Source of the DNA: an uncultured Mycoplasmataceae bacterium
Lineage (GTDB): Bacteria; Bacillota_I; Bacilli_A; Mycoplasmatales; Mycoplasmoidaceae
DNA length: 64,000 bases
Direction: 5' to 3'
Assembly: GCA_900544585.1 (NCBI GenBank)
Contig: UQVX01000001.1
Coordinates: forward strand, 186,001-250,000
Part shown: positions 1-12,914 of the stretch, one piece after another
Layout: every line of letters starts with the position of its first letter
Position numbering within the stretch: the first letter of the stretch is position 1
Position numbers and translations under genes: made by a program
The notes under the pieces: generated by a model
The model's database searches: none
Told to the model about the DNA's origin: nothing
The model's input: only the letters and a program-made list of their open reading frames with translations

Positions 1-1921
1 AAATGTTAGATGCTGCAATTTCTTTTGCCGGTGCTGCTGATAATAATGATGTTGCAAATCTCCAATCTTGTCCTAATCCAATTGGATAGAACAAATATTG
101 AAATGGTATGCCAATATATTGTAAAAGCGATGCTTGATTTCAATTGATATATGGTTTAGATAAAATTTCTCAATCATCAATTAATCCGGACGTTGGTGAA
201 ATATACATTAAAAAGAACATGACTAGATTAACTAAGAAAATAATCGTCATCACTCTTTTAAGAAAGTCAATAAATTCTAATGCAACTTTTTTTAACACAA
301 TTTGTAAATCAGGTAATTTTCAAGTTGGTAACTCTGTAAGCAAAAATGTATTAGAATCTCTAAACATTGTTTGGCTAAATAATAATCCAGCTAATAAAGT
401 AATAAAACCACTAAAAAAAGTAAACCCTACACCAACTAATCAAGCATATTTTGCACTAACAAATGCATTTGCAATCCAAACAAAAACTAGTAGTCTTGCA
501 CTACATGACATGAATGGTGTAATCATTAAAACGATTGTTCGCTCTTTTAATGAGTGGCAATTTCGTGCCATCATAACTGCAGGAATATTACAACCAATTC
601 CTGTAATTAGAGTAATAACACTTTTCCCACTTAAACCAAATCTTTCAAATTGTTTATCCACCAAAAGTGAAACTCTAGATAGGTATCCAGTTTGCTCAAT
701 TAGATTAATTAAGAAAAACATAATAATGATGTATGGAGCAAAACCAACAACAGTAAATATTCCACCTAATAATCCGTCAGCTACAAAATTTTGAACTCAT
801 AGCCCATGACTAGCATTTTCACCCATTGATTTAGCAATGGCATTTTTAATTGCATCTTGTCCTTGTTCTAATAATCCTGTTCATTGTTCATTAATATAGC
901 CGCCAGCATAATTACCAAAGGTGAGATAATAAATTCCAATTATTACCAAAATAAAGCAAATTGCACCAAACCATTTATTCAAAAAAACTTTATCTAGTTT
1001 TTGTTGGATTAAAATCTTTTTTTGGTTTTTTGCAATAACTGTTTCATCCGAGTTTTTTTGGATTGTAATTGTTAGCAAATTATTAATAAAGTTTGTTCTT
1101 GTTTCTTTAATTAATTGTTTTGTTTTATTTAAAGTTAGATGATGAGACTTTAAAATATTATGAGCAATTTTGTTAATTCCTCATTCATTGAATAATTCAT
1201 GAACATATGTATTAGCTTCTAAATATTGGACAGCAATAAATCTTTTATCTAATTTTAATTGGTCAGGAATATGTTGTTTAATCTCCACAATAATGTTTTC
1301 AATTTCTTGTGGATAATTTAATTTAAAATGAGATTTTAATTTTGCTTGATCAACAATTAAACTTTTGATTGTTTGCTTAACACCAATATTTTTTGTTGCT
1401 GCAACTAATTGCACTTTAGTTTTTAGTTTTTGACTTAACTTAAAAGCATTGATTTGACCTTCATAAAATTCATCAATCATATTGACAACAATTTCTTTAA
1501 CAATACCAGCTTCTAATAACTGAGTTGTTAGAAGTAAATCACGTTTTAATGATTTAGCAGAAATAATGTTAATGCAACCAAAATATTTTTGGTTAAAAAT
1601 TGTTTTTATTGCAACATTTTCATCATAACTAGTTGGATTTAAATTATAGATCCCTGGAGTATCTAAAATTTTGATTTTAGAATCACTACGTAATGAACCA
1701 ATTTTAGTTGTCACAGTAATTCTATCTGCATTACCAACTGGTGAGTTTTGTCAGGTAACTTTATTAAAAAATGTTGATTTTCCCACATTAGGAGTGCCTA
1801 CTAAAAGATATGCATTGTCAGGTGTAAAATTCTTTGTTTTAGAAATAGGTTTAAATAATTGTTTTAAATGTTTTTTTCCTTGTTTATCTAATGATTCATT
1901 TGCACTACAACCGCAAAACAT
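1..1921 (-). CDS. feoB: Ferrous iron transport protein B (partial, C-terminus outside window)
   Basis: Membrane GTPase for Fe(II) uptake. The N-terminal G domain is clear: G1 GTPNVGKST at residues 42-50, G3 DTPG at 87-90 and G4 NMID at 147-150. It is followed by a membrane part with typical FeoB stretches such as GIGCNIPAVMMARN and SAAPAKEI, the latter running off the window edge. About 640 codons are present, so only a short C-terminal piece is missing. The start ATG overlaps the feoA stop by one base (TAATG), indicating translational coupling. Several in-frame UGA codons are read as Trp; no frameshift is seen. Identification is from motifs and the feoA neighbour. Confidence 0.93.
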
Positions 1922-2172
1922 TATTTGATAACTTTCTTCACAATAATATTGTTTGCATCTTTTGTTCTAATTCCATAAATGACGTCATTAATCTTGATGA
2001 GCATGACGCTAGAATTATTAATTTTTTTAATTAAATAAATTATTTCTCCAGGATAAATTCCAATATTTTCTAACTTTGAAATGATTTTAGAATCATCAAA
2101 GTTAACTCTCACAACTTGAAATCATCCTTCTAAATTAGTTTTATCAGTTAGTGATTTATGATAATTAATCAC
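1921..2172 (-). CDS. feoA: Ferrous iron transport protein A (FeoA domain)
   Basis: Small SH3-like FeoA protein, an accessory factor of FeoB. The stretch ENIGIYPGEIIYLIKK and the ending GIRTKDANNIIVKKV fit the family (LGI-x-PG motif). I place the start at a GTG preceded by GAAGAAAG, giving 83 residues, the usual FeoA size. An internal GTG at 2112 would give only 63 residues and would cut off a family-like region that includes a UGA-encoded Trp. No ATG exists in frame upstream, so the exact start is uncertain. Its stop overlaps the feoB start. Confidence 0.85.
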
Positions 2173-2250
2173 AAAATTAAAACTTTCTTCATTAATTTCA
2201 ATTAAATATATGTTAATTTTAAATTAAATTATATAAAATTTCATGTGAAT

Positions 2251-3174
2251 ATGCAAGTACAAATTTTAGATTGAGACAATTATTTAAAACTTGTTGATTA
2301 TATTGATAATAACCAATTTAAACAAGAATTTTGGTCACCGATTGCATTAGCATCTTGATCTTGTTATGGAATTAAATTTGCATTCAATATTTTAGAAAAT
2401 AAAAAGGGTGTTTTATTTTATATTTATAATGAAAACAATTCATCACCAACATGAAAATTAACTTCATGTTTTTATCAAGATAATGTAACATTTTTTGATG
2501 TTATACCAATGATTAAAAATGATCTAAATTTCTTAAATCATGATCATAGCAATGTAATTAGATATAGTTTAATCTCTGAAAATATGATTCAAGATTGAAA
2601 AATAAATTTTTCAATTGAAAATAAGCAAATTTTCACCACTAATTATGTCTACTATTTAGATAACTTTAAAACTTTTGGTGGTAAAAAATTACAAAAGAAA
2701 CGAAATCATTTAAATTATTTTCTAACTAATTATAGTGGTAATGTTGAAATTAAAAATATTCAAGATGTTAGTGATGATGATATTTTAAATTATTGTAAAG
2801 AACACATTTTAGAATATCAAAATCAAGAAAATTTAAATGAGATGAAAACATATGAAGAATTTATTAGAAACCAAAGAAAAGTTTCTAATAAATTCAAAGG
2901 TATTGTTATTTATATTAATAATAAAATTGAAGCTCTGACACTATGTTATACAAGAACAAGTGTCTGTGAAATTATTATTGAAAAAGCCAGCCAAACTATT
3001 AGGGGCTTATACCAATATTTGATTAGTCAAAATTTACTTTTTAATAATATTAATCAAATGTATATGGATCGTCAAGATGATGCTGATAGCGAACAACTTA
3101 GAAAATCTAAACTATCATATTATCCTGTTTATACAATTAAACGTTATTCATCAGATGATGAAATTGTTGTTTAA
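2251..3174 (+). CDS. DUF2156 family protein (phosphatidylglycerol lysyltransferase C-terminal-like)
   Basis: 307-residue protein matching the DUF2156 family, a GNAT-like fold related to the soluble domain of MprF lysyl-phosphatidylglycerol synthase. The diagnostic central stretch is GKKLQKKRNHLNYFLTNY, and the C-terminal half carries IRGLYQYL and the ending RKSKLSYYPVYTIKRY expected of the family. There are no membrane segments, so this is a stand-alone cytosolic domain. The substrate is unknown; aminoacyl or acyl transfer is a family-level inference. A TATAAA lies about 14 bases before the ATG and no Shine-Dalgarno is visible, so the message may be nearly leaderless. It converges on, and overlaps by three bases, the DUF31 lipoprotein gene. 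Confidence 0.8.
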
Positions 3175-4868
3175 TTAAAATAATTAAAATTGTTATGTAA
3201 ATTTCTAAATAACTTTAATAATTCTGAGTTCTTGTCAATATTTTTAATGTAATTTAAATATTTTGCAACCAAACTCTTGGAATTATTTTTTGAAAATAAT
3301 GTGTTAGCAACACCAGATATATTTTCTCCACCTTGAACAATTCCTCAATAGATCCCAACTAACTTATAATCATTATCTATAACCATTGAGCCTGATGATC
3401 CTGGCATTAGATTAACATTGGGCATTAAAATGTTGTCTTGTCAATTGTATGATGAATAATAAAATTTACCATTTAAACTATATTGAATACTAGGACGCGC
3501 ATAACCTGTAGTAGAATCCTTGTCACCTGTATAGGTAGATAAAGAATAACTAATCGTATTTGAATTAAAATTTGCTGATACCAATCTAGTTGTTTGATCA
3601 GTTGTTGATGGATAACCAGCAATCGACAAAACCGTTGTATCAACATTTAATGAACTATAATCTCTAAACAAAAATAATTCATCAATTGTTGAACGATTTG
3701 AGTTTTTGTTTGTTGCTAAGCTATTTAAGTAATTTAATTTTGTCAGGTATGATGAATTCTTTGCAACATCTGTTTTAGATGTATCAATTGTTAGCATTGT
3801 TTTCAAACCTAAAAAACTATTGTAGTATCTAGAGCTTTTATCAGGTAATTTAATATTGTCGGCACTATCTGTAATTTTGATAATTGAAAAATCACTAACC
3901 ATTTCTACTGTTTTATCATATGTATCAACAGAAGAAAGGTTGTTTCTTCCATCACTATAGTAATAATATGATTGCATTTGTTTATCGCCATTAGAATCAG
4001 TAATTGTTAAACTGGCTGTTAAATCATAACTTTTGTTTTTAGATAAAGTAGTCCCACCAGGAATGATACTACTTTCAAATGTATCCTTTGTAAGGGGCGT
4101 CTTATACCAAGCAGTTGAAAAAAGACCAGAATTATTAGCAGGAATAGTTAGGTTATCAGGAATTGTTTGCCCTAAATCATCAACTTTCTTGTCACCTTGT
4201 GGTTGGCTTAAAAAAACATCTAAATTGGTAGTTGATACACTGGAAACTGGTACATTTAGTTCTAAATCATATGTTTTGCCATCATTTGATTTTTTTGAAA
4301 CAACAACATTATATGCAACATTCAAAACATGCATATTTGTAGCAAAATAGTATGTTGCTAAGTTTTTAGTTGCCTCTGTATTATCAATATTAGGGTTTTG
4401 AGCTAATGAATAATCTAGTAATCAAGTTGTACCTAATAGTATATTAGTAACTTTATAATCCTTGCCATTAGTGCCATTTGTCAAAATTTCATTTAATGTC
4501 TGAGTAACTATGTAAGCATTAGTTTGTTTTGTATCTTGTTCATTAGTAGTAACTCTAGAATTTTCACTAGGTGCATCTGGTTCACCTGGTTTATATTCTG
4601 CATTATCTTCAAGATACTTACTTAAATATGTCGTTAAATATTGAATATTGGGTGTGGAATAAAAAAGAATTGATGCTGAATTTTGATTAATATATTTTTC
4701 TTGATCATTGTCAATGGCAGTTAAACCATTAGATATGTTTTCTCTTGCAGGAATTATAATCTTATTATTAGCACATGCAACTAAAAACAATGAAGTTGCC
4801 GTAACAAATGAAACAGTTGTAATTGCAATACATGAAAACAGGACTGATTTTCTAAATTTTCACTTCAT
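3171..4868 (-). CDS. Surface lipoprotein, DUF31-type serine protease (mycoplasma Ig protease-like)
   Basis: 565-residue lipoprotein. The signal peptide ends in lipobox LVAC around residue 30, so the protein is predicted to be anchored on the cell surface. The body has a trypsin-like triad arrangement seen in mycoplasma DUF31 proteins: His in ATNMHVL, Asp in VSDFSIIKI, and Ser in MPGSSGSMVID near the C-terminus. Members of this family include the immunoglobulin protease MIP. The usual partner, an Ig-binding MIB protein, is not next to it. Upstream is only a 37-bp divergent spacer to an ABC exporter. Family call is good; substrate is unknown. Confidence 0.8.
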
Positions 4869-4905
4869 AATTATTGATTGTCTAAACAATATAATACAAT
4901 AGATT

Positions 4906-6774
4906 ATGATAAAATATACAAAAATACTAACAGTGAAACAACAAAAAAAGAATAGTGTTCCTAAACATCAAGCAATAAAAAAAATTTTTACTAAAAAGTG
5001 TTGAAAATACTTTTTAATTAGTTCATTATTATCTACATTGCAAGTTGTTGCATATGTTGCAGTAATTTTGCTTTTGGAATATATTTCAGCTGCAATGGTT
5101 AATGACTCTAGTAAATGGTTATTCCCAAGCTTAGGTACCCAACAATTGCAAATTGCAGTGTTAGTGCCAATGCTATTAGGAATATGTATTATTTCTTTTG
5201 GGTTAGGTTTAATTGGTAACAGATTTTCTATCAAATTTGCTAAAAATATTGCAATTAACACAAGAAACTTAATCTATACTAAGATTCAAGATTTTTCAAT
5301 GGTTGATATTGAGAATTTTAGTCAATCATCACTTATTAATAGATTAACCATAGATGCTACTAATATTGCAACGGCAACTGAATTTTCTGCAAGAGTTCTA
5401 GTTAAATCTATTCTTCTTTATATTGGTGGATTAATAGGATTAATAGTTGTTATTGCTAATGCCAATTCTAATAATGCTTTTGATAGTGTAACATCAGTAA
5501 AAAGCAATTGAATTGTGGGGTCAATTGTTTTATTATCAATTGGCTTAATTTTAGTGATTATGATTATTTTTGCATTTGCATTGAAACCATTCAAAAAAAC
5601 TCAAGAAAAGTTGGATATTGTAAATGGTTTAACACAAGAAAATGTTTTAGGACAAAGAACAATTAAAGCATTTAATTTACAAGATAGTCAATTTCAAAAG
5701 TTCGATATTGCAAATGAGGAATTAAGAAAAACAACTACTAAGTCAGGATACATAACTGCAATGGTTCTGCCTTCAATCTATTTATTTATGGATGGTGCAT
5801 TAATTGTTGCTACTTGATTGAGTAACAAAAGTTTAATTGGTGGTTTGCAACAAATTTATTTGTTGGTTACTCTAATGGTTGTGGCACTAATATTAACAAT
5901 TGTTGGAGTGGTCCAAATTGGAAGAGCAGTGCCAAGTTTTAAACGTGCATTTGAAGTGATTAATTCAACTCCTAGTATTCAATATTGTGAAAAACCAGCC
6001 AAATTTAATGCAAAAAATAGTATAAAAATTACTAATTTGACTTTTAGCTATCCTGATAGTAAAGCTAAAAGCTTAAAAAATATCAATTTAGAAATTAAGC
6101 CTCAAGAGGTAGTTGGTATTATTGGTCCAACAGGATCTGGTAAATCAACACTAATTAATTTAATAGCTCGAATGTATGATCCAACTAAAGGACAAATCAA
6201 ACTAGCTAATGTTGATATTAAAAAATTAACAAAACATCAATTAAAATCTACTGTTTCTTATTGTCCTCAAAATGTAATTTTATTTAGTGGAACAATTAGA
6301 TCAAATTTACAGTTTGGCAAGGATGATGCTACTGAAAATGAAATGGATGCAGTTTTAAAAATTGCTAACTTGGAGAAATTTGTTAATGAGCAGATTGATA
6401 AGTATGATTATAAAATTGCTCAAAGAGGGACAAATTTAAGTGGTGGCCAAAAACAAAGATTGGCAATTGCTAGAACATTAATTAAACAAGCACCATTTTT
6501 ATTGCTAGATGATGCAACATCTGCACTTGATATGATTACTGAAAAAAATATTTGTCAAGAATTATTAAACAATCCATATAAACAAACAATTGTTATTTCA
6601 TCCCAACGGATTAATGCTATTCGTAATGCAAATAAAATTGTGGTGATGGATGAAGGTAAAATTATTGCAATAGGAACACACTTGCAATTATTAAAAACAT
6701 GTCCATATTATCATGATGTTGCAGTAATTCAAATGGGCGAAAAGGAAGTGAACAGTGAAATCAATCAAAAATAG
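4906..6774 (+). CDS. ABC exporter half-transporter with degenerate ATPase site
   Basis: 622-residue type IV ABC exporter half: N-terminal transmembrane domain and C-terminal nucleotide-binding domain. Walker A is GPTGSGKS from residue 407, the signature LSGGQ is canonical, but Walker B reads LLLDDATSAL, so the catalytic Glu is Asp (about residue 536), and the switch His is Gln (SSQR, about residue 567). This is the pattern of the degenerate partner in heterodimeric exporters such as TM287/288. It overlaps the next gene by 20 bp and surely pairs with it. Start ATG 4906 is chosen for frame; no clear Shine-Dalgarno. Substrate is unknown; multidrug or lipid export is possible. Confidence 0.9.
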
Positions 6775-8596
6775 TATTACCTTTCTATGGAAATACCTAA
6801 AATACTATAAATGGCAATTGTTATACCAAATGCTTTGCGCATTCATTAGTGGTGGCGGAGCCATAATAGCCATTATGGGTTTGCAAGTTGCAATGACTAG
6901 TATTGAGTCTGGTGATTGAAAATTAACTGCTATTGTGTGTGGGACGGTTTTAGCGTTTTATTTGGTTAATTGATTTATTTTATATTCCCAATTCTATGTT
7001 AATTCTCGCATCTCCCAACGTGTAAGCAAGAAAATTAGAAGTGATTTATTCATTAAGTTAAATAAATTACCAATTGGATATTTTGACAAAAACCCTGCTG
7101 GGGATATTATGTCAAGATTGATTAATGATGTTAATAATATTTCAGTCTTTTTATCAGATAATTTTGCTGACTTAATTGGATTATTTTTATGGTTAACAGG
7201 AATTGGAATCGCAATCTTTTTAATTTCATGAATGCTAGCTCTTATTACAGTAGTATTGTTTGCAATTGCAATTATTTGAGTTTGATTTAAAACTAAAAAG
7301 TCAATCCCATATTTTGAAAAATTACAATCTACTATTGGTGAATTTACAAGTTTATTAGAAGAAAAAATTGCAGGTCAATTTGTTGTTGATTTATATGAAC
7401 AACAACAAGCAGTTAGAAAAGAATTTGATGACATGCATCATAAATTAATGAATTTGTGAGAAGAAGCTCAATTATATAGTTTTTATTCTTATCCATTAAC
7501 AGATTTATTAATTAATGGGATTACAATCATAATATCTGCTATCGGGGCATTATTTGTCATTTTTAATGTTCCATTTGCAACAATCAACATATCTATTGGA
7601 CAAGCAAATAATCAAGTTGATGGTTTAGCCACAATCACTATTTACATATTATTAGCAAGAAACTTTCTTTCCCCACTTGGTCAGTTACCATCAATTGTAA
7701 CAATTGGATTAGGCACTAATGTTGGTGTCCAAAGAGTGCAAGAAGTGCTAAGAGAAAATGAAGAATTTAATCCAATTGAAAAATTGTCAATTAGCTTAAG
7801 TATGGATAAAAACAATCTAAAAATAAAAAATGAGGAAAACTATTTAAATACTAAAATATTAAAACCTCAAATTGAGTTTAAACATGTTGATTTTGGTTAT
7901 GATTCAAATCACAAAGTTTTAAAAGATGTTTCTTTTAAAATTAATTCCGGTGATTTTATTGGCATTGTTGGGCCAACTGGTAGTGGAAAAACCACAATTA
8001 TCAATTTATTAAATAAACTTTATAACCCTACAAAAGGTGATATTCTAATTGATAATGTTTCTATTAAAAAAATTAATCGTAATAGTTTAAGAAAAAACAT
8101 TTCAACAGTTTTACAAGATACATTCTTTTTTAGTTTAAATATTAAGGAAAACATTAAGTTAGCAAATCCAAGTGCAAGTGATGATGAAATTATTGAAGCA
8201 TGCAAAAAAGCTAAGTGTCATGATTTGATTCTAAGTCTAGAAAATGGTTATGAAACAATTATCAATAGTAGTTCAAATGAATTATCTAAAGGCCAAAGAC
8301 AATTAATTGCAATTGCACGAGCAATTATCAGTGATGCTAATTTAGTAATTTTTGATGAAGCAACTAGTTCAGTGGATGTAAAAACTGAAATTCAAGTTCA
8401 GGAAGCAATGGAAGAATTACTAAAAAATAAAACAGCAATTTTAATTGCTCATCGGCTATCAACAATTAGAAATGCAGATAAGATTTTGGTAATAAACCAA
8501 GGAAAATTAATTGAATCTGGTAATCATGAGCAACTGTTAAAACATGATGGATTCTATGCGAAATTATTTAATTCTCAATTTGATATCATCGACTAA
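6755..8596 (+). CDS. ABC exporter half-transporter, catalytic partner
   Basis: 613-residue ABC exporter half with transmembrane domain and nucleotide-binding domain. It starts at a GTG six bases after GGAAG, inside the end of the preceding gene. Walker A GPTGSGKT, Walker B LVIFDEAT with the catalytic Glu, and switch His in LIAHRLS are all intact, whereas the signature is LSKGQ instead of LSGGQ. The weak signature combines with the degenerate Walker B of its partner to make one dead and one active ATP site, as in TM287/288-type heterodimers. Many UGA codons encode Trp in the membrane part. Confidence 0.9.
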
Positions 8597-8661
8597 TTAA
8601 TACGAATATTAATCAATAAATTGCTAAGACAAAATTATTAAAAAACTAAAGCAACATGCTC

Positions 8662-8667
8662 TATAAT
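8662..8667 (+). promoter_or_regulatory. Possible -10 element for the NAD(P)-binding protein gene
   Basis: TATAAT 36 bases before the ATG at 8703, in the intergenic space after the ABC exporter. No good -35 hexamer is visible at the right spacing. Confidence 0.4.
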
Positions 8668-8702
8668 TTGAATGTTTTAATTTCCAAAAATAGAGGAAGA
8701 CT

Positions 8703-9338
8703 ATGAAAATTGCCATCATTGGAGCAACTGGTAGAGTTGGTAAACTTCTTATCAATGAAGCACTAAAAAGAAATTACAAAGTTACTGCAATTGTTAGAAA
8801 TGCTAGTAAATTAGAAAATAAAGATATTCAAGTCATTGAAAAACCTTTTCTAGAAATAAATAAAGATGATTTAAATGGATTTGATGTTGTAATTAATGCA
8901 ATTGGGATTTGAACAATTGAAGAAGTTGGATTCATGAAAATTCAACATGAACACTTTTTAAACTTACTTGCCAAAACAAAAACAAGATATATTGTTGTAG
9001 GTGGAGTTGGAAGTTTGTATACTAATCCAGCAAAAACAACTAAAGTAATTGATAGTGTCGACTTCCCAAAAGAATGAATTACGGTAGCTAGTGGTAATCT
9101 TGATGCCTACAATACTGTCTCATCAAGAAATGATGTGCTATGAACATTTTTTAGTCCTGCATACATGTTTGATCCAGATGGTAAAGAGGCTGATAAATTC
9201 ATCTTTGGTGATGACATCTTATTATTTAACAAAGATAATGAATCATACTTAAGTTACATTGATGGTGCAAAAATCATTTTAGATGAAATTGTAAATAAAA
9301 ACTATATCCAAAAACGTTTTACAGCAATTAAAGCATAA
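8703..9338 (+). CDS. NAD(P)-binding protein, atypical short-chain dehydrogenase/NmrA-like
   Basis: 211-residue Rossmann-fold protein starting with IAIIGATGRVGKLLINEA, the GxxGxxG dinucleotide-binding pattern of atypical SDRs that bind NAD(P)H. Later features VINAIGIW, VVGGVGSLY and SYIDGAKIILDEI match the YwnB/YesF-like family of NAD(P)H-binding proteins. The catalytic Tyr-x-x-x-Lys of classical SDRs is not seen, so it may be a redox sensor or an isomerase/reductase of unknown substrate. GAGGAAG precedes the ATG by four bases. It is monocistronic: a strong terminator follows directly. Confidence 0.82.
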
Positions 9339-9383
9339 CAAAAAAATAATAGAGAATAAGGAATGCTCTATTATTTTTTTGTT
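9337..9383 (+). terminator. Rho-independent terminator
   Basis: Perfect inverted repeat with 18-bp arms (9337-9354 and 9366-9383) and an 11-base loop, ending in seven T. It separates the preceding gene from cas9, so cas9 must have its own promoter in the 43 bases that follow. Confidence 0.85.
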
Positions 9384-9426
9384 AGAATGGTGTTGATAAA
9401 ATCTTTTAATTTTCATAGGAAATAAT

Positions 9427-12400
9427 ATGTCAGAAAATAAGAAAAAAATTAATATTGGCTTTGATGTTGGTGTGGCTTCGGTGGGGTGAAGTTTAATTGA
9501 TGAAGATCACAACATCATTGACATGGGCGTGAGATTATTTAATGATGTGGCAGATAATAAAGATGGTTCATTAAAAAATCAAAAACGTAGAAGTATGAGG
9601 GGTTTGCGTAGAAGAATAAGAAGAACTAGAAATAGAAAAGACGCTTATCTCAATTTTTTAGTTGCTAATAATTGAGTCAACTCAATTGATGATGCTAAAG
9701 CATTAATTAACATTGATATTACAAAATTTGGATTTAATAATCCAATTGAATTAAAATATCATGCTTTAAGTAATAAAGTTTCCAAAGAAGCATTAATTTA
9801 CATTTTATTTCATTATCTACATCATAGAGGGTTCTTTTATGTAACTGAAGAACAGTTAGATAAAGAACAAACTATGAATGAACAAAACGTCTACCCAACT
9901 GAAGAAATTTATAACTTCTATAAACAAAATCATTACTACAAGGATTCAAAAGAAGCTGATAAATATTCTGCCCGTCAATATGAAAACGAAATTCAACATA
10001 TGCTTAAACAGCAAAATGTTGATGACAATTTCATCAAGAGCTATTTAGAAATATTTAATATGGTTAGATCGTTTGAAATAGGACCAGGTAGTGAAAAATC
10101 ACCCACACCATATGGAATGTGGTTTATAAATAGTAAAAATGAATTAGAAAAAAGAGATGGTGAAACTCTTTGAGAAGCCTTAAAAGGTAAGTGTACATAT
10201 TATCCTGATGAAAAACGTGGTGGCAAAAATTCACCAATCGCTGAAATTTTTAACCTATTAAATGATATTAACAACATTAGATTATTTAGAAAATCTGGCA
10301 CAGAATTAACATTAGAGCAAAAAGACAAAATTTTCAAAAAATATAATGATGCTTTTAGTGTTAAAAATGAGTTTAAAGCATTTAATTGCAAACCTAAAGA
10401 ATTGGTTAAACTTCTCAATATTGATGAATTAAAAGATGAAAGTAGTTGTTATGGTTACAGGATTGATTCTAAAGATAAGAAAATTATCACAGAATTAAAG
10501 TCATACAATGCAATTGTTGATTGGTTAATTAAAACCGAACAATGAACTAAACCAGTAAATATTCTGGATATTGAACTTTTGCAAAAAGCAAATGATGTTT
10601 TTGAATCACTAGCTCCTTATCAAGATGTTAAGAAAAGAATTGAAATTCTAAAAGATGTCTACAAGTGTAGTGATCAAGATAAAAATGAAACCTTAATCAA
10701 AAAACTTAAAGGTTTAACCCAGACTCATAGTTTGTCTTACAAAGCAATGTTAGAGTACATTCAATATTGCGCAAATAATCTTGGTCAAAATATCAACCAA
10801 ATGGTATATTTTGAAAATAATCTTAACCGTGTTGAACGTGAAAATTCTAGTAGTAATACCAATAAGTACATTTCAAAAAATATTTTTGATAATGAGGTAA
10901 TTTCACCAACTACAAAACGTGCATTTATTCAAACAGTAAGAATTATGAATAAATTAATCAAAAGTAAAATATTGGATGATTATGAAATAGATAATATTAC
11001 TTTTGAATTGCCAAGAGATAAAAATACTGCTGATGAAAGAAAAAATATTGAAAAATCTCAAAAAGAAAACAAGAATGTTATTGATAATATTCTTAAAGAG
11101 AATAATATCAATACAGATAGTGATAAACTAAATTCCAAAGCAAAATTAAGACTAAAACTTTGGTCGCAACAAAATAAACGTGATATTTATGATGGTAAAC
11201 TAATTGATATTAATGATGTGATAAGTGGTAATGGATTAGATATTGACCATATTATTCCATTTTCCATCTCTCAGGATGATTCAATTAATAATAAAGTTCT
11301 CACTAAGCAAGCCAATAATCGTGAGAAAGATAATTTTACACCTTACCAATGATTATCTAGCCAAGGTAAGTTTAAGGAATTTGTTGATCGAATTAATAAA
11401 ATGCTAATCTCTAAAAAAGAAGATGCTTGAATGGGTATTCCAAAATCAAAAGCTGATCTTCTAAAATTTGAAGGCGACCCAACAGAAGAATTATTTGATT
11501 TTATTGGTCGTAATTTAGCTGATACTAGATATGCATCTAAATTAGTTTTAAATACTTTTCAAAATTTCTTTAAAAACCATGCTAATCACCAGAATGCTAA
11601 AGTTAAAGTTGTTCGTGGTACAATGACTAACTTTGCAAGATATTACATTTTTACAGACAGTGAAAATAAAAAGTCGTTGCTACCAAAGGATAGAGATGTT
11701 TATTGTCACCATGCCATTGATGCATCCATCATTTGTTGATTAGGAATGAATCATCAAATTCAAGGATTATTAAATTGATATCAAAAGAAAATTAAAGACG
11801 ATGATAATAATTTAGAAATTAAAGATCACAAAATTGTTGATTCAAAAACAGGGGAAATCGTTGACATTAGCAAATCTTTTGCTAAAAAAGATGAGAATGT
11901 TATTAAATTTGGTTATGAACTAAAAAAATATAACACTGAAGTTAAAAAAGATTTTGAAACTAATGAAAAGACTTTGGAATATGGTGAGTGTGCAAATAAT
12001 ATTAAATTTTCTAGAATGTATACCACTAAGAAGAATTTGCCATTATCAAATGAAACTATTTATAGTATCAAATGAGAAAATAAAGCTAGCTTAGAAAATG
12101 GCTATTTGGTAACTAAACTAGATTTAATAGGCGATAAAGTTGCAGATTTAGATAAATATTTCAAAGATAATAATGGTAATGCACCACAAGATGCAAGCAA
12201 ATTATTTTGCTTTCATGGTGATAAAAAACTATATGATGAATTATTTAAAATTTACAATCATTACAGTGATGGTAAATCTAATCCATTTATCAAATATATG
12301 CAAGCAAATTATGAACAACTATATAACAAGCAGTTGCCTGAAAAATGAACCCCAAAATGAGTTGAATTATCAAACAACAAGAGAGTTAAAAAATTAAAAA

Positions 12401-12894
12401 TTAAAGATAAACCAAAAGAAGTTTCTGGACTAATTGTTTTAAAAGCGCACCATAATAATGCTGTTATGGAATCATTAAATGCTTTGGAAATTAGAGTTTA
12501 TAAGGATGGTAAAAACAAATTAATCACAATACCAATTAATCAAAAGGTCCTAACTTTTGATAAGGTTAGTAAAAAATTAAAAATTGATGAAAATAAATTA
12601 AATGATTTATTAATTTCTAAAGGTATTACTAATAAAAATTATGTGTTGATCAATGAAGGAACCATTTTCATTAATAAAGATGATAATTTAATGTACTACT
12701 CAAATGGTGGTGGAACTTTAAATAAAAACATACTTGAAATAAAATCATTAACGGCTAAAAATGAATTAGTTGGTTCAAGAAAAAATCGATACCTAATTCC
12801 AATATCATCATTAGCTGAAAAATTCTGTATTGCCCAAGTTGACGAACTAGGTAAAATTTACAATAAGAAAACATTTGATGAATTATTGAAATAA
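9427..12894 (+). CDS. cas9: CRISPR-associated endonuclease Cas9 (type II-A)
   Basis: 1155-residue RNA-guided DNA endonuclease. RuvC-I has GFDVGVASVGW with Asp13; an Arg-rich bridge helix follows (RRSMRGLRRRIRRTRNRK). RuvC-II ITFELPRD has Glu527; the HNH domain DIDHIIPFS has His608, with Asn631 in NNREK matching the SpCas9 pattern; RuvC-III CHHAIDASII has His762 and Asp765. All catalytic residues are present, so both strands should be cut. Size is between compact (about 1050) and large (about 1370) Cas9s. Several Trp are UGA codons. AGGAA five bases before the ATG supports the start. It begins the operon-like row cas9, tracrRNA, cas1, cas2, csn2, array. Confidence 0.97.
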
Positions 12895-12899
12895 ATCTA

Positions 12900-12908
12900 T
12901 GCTATAAT
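12900..12908 (+). promoter_or_regulatory. Extended -10 promoter for tracrRNA
   Basis: TGCTATAAT, an extended -10 element directly after the cas9 stop codon. No good -35 hexamer at 16-18 bp; the TG extension could replace it. It would start transcription near 12915. Confidence 0.65.
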
Positions 12909-12914
12909 ACTATT

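Noticed and set aside
144..794. 216-codon open frame on the plus strand opposite feoB
   Set aside because: Shadow of the well-supported feoB coding frame; no family features of its own.
4033..4350. Open frame on the plus strand within the DUF31 lipoprotein gene
   Set aside because: Antisense shadow; the minus frame has signal peptide, lipobox and triad.
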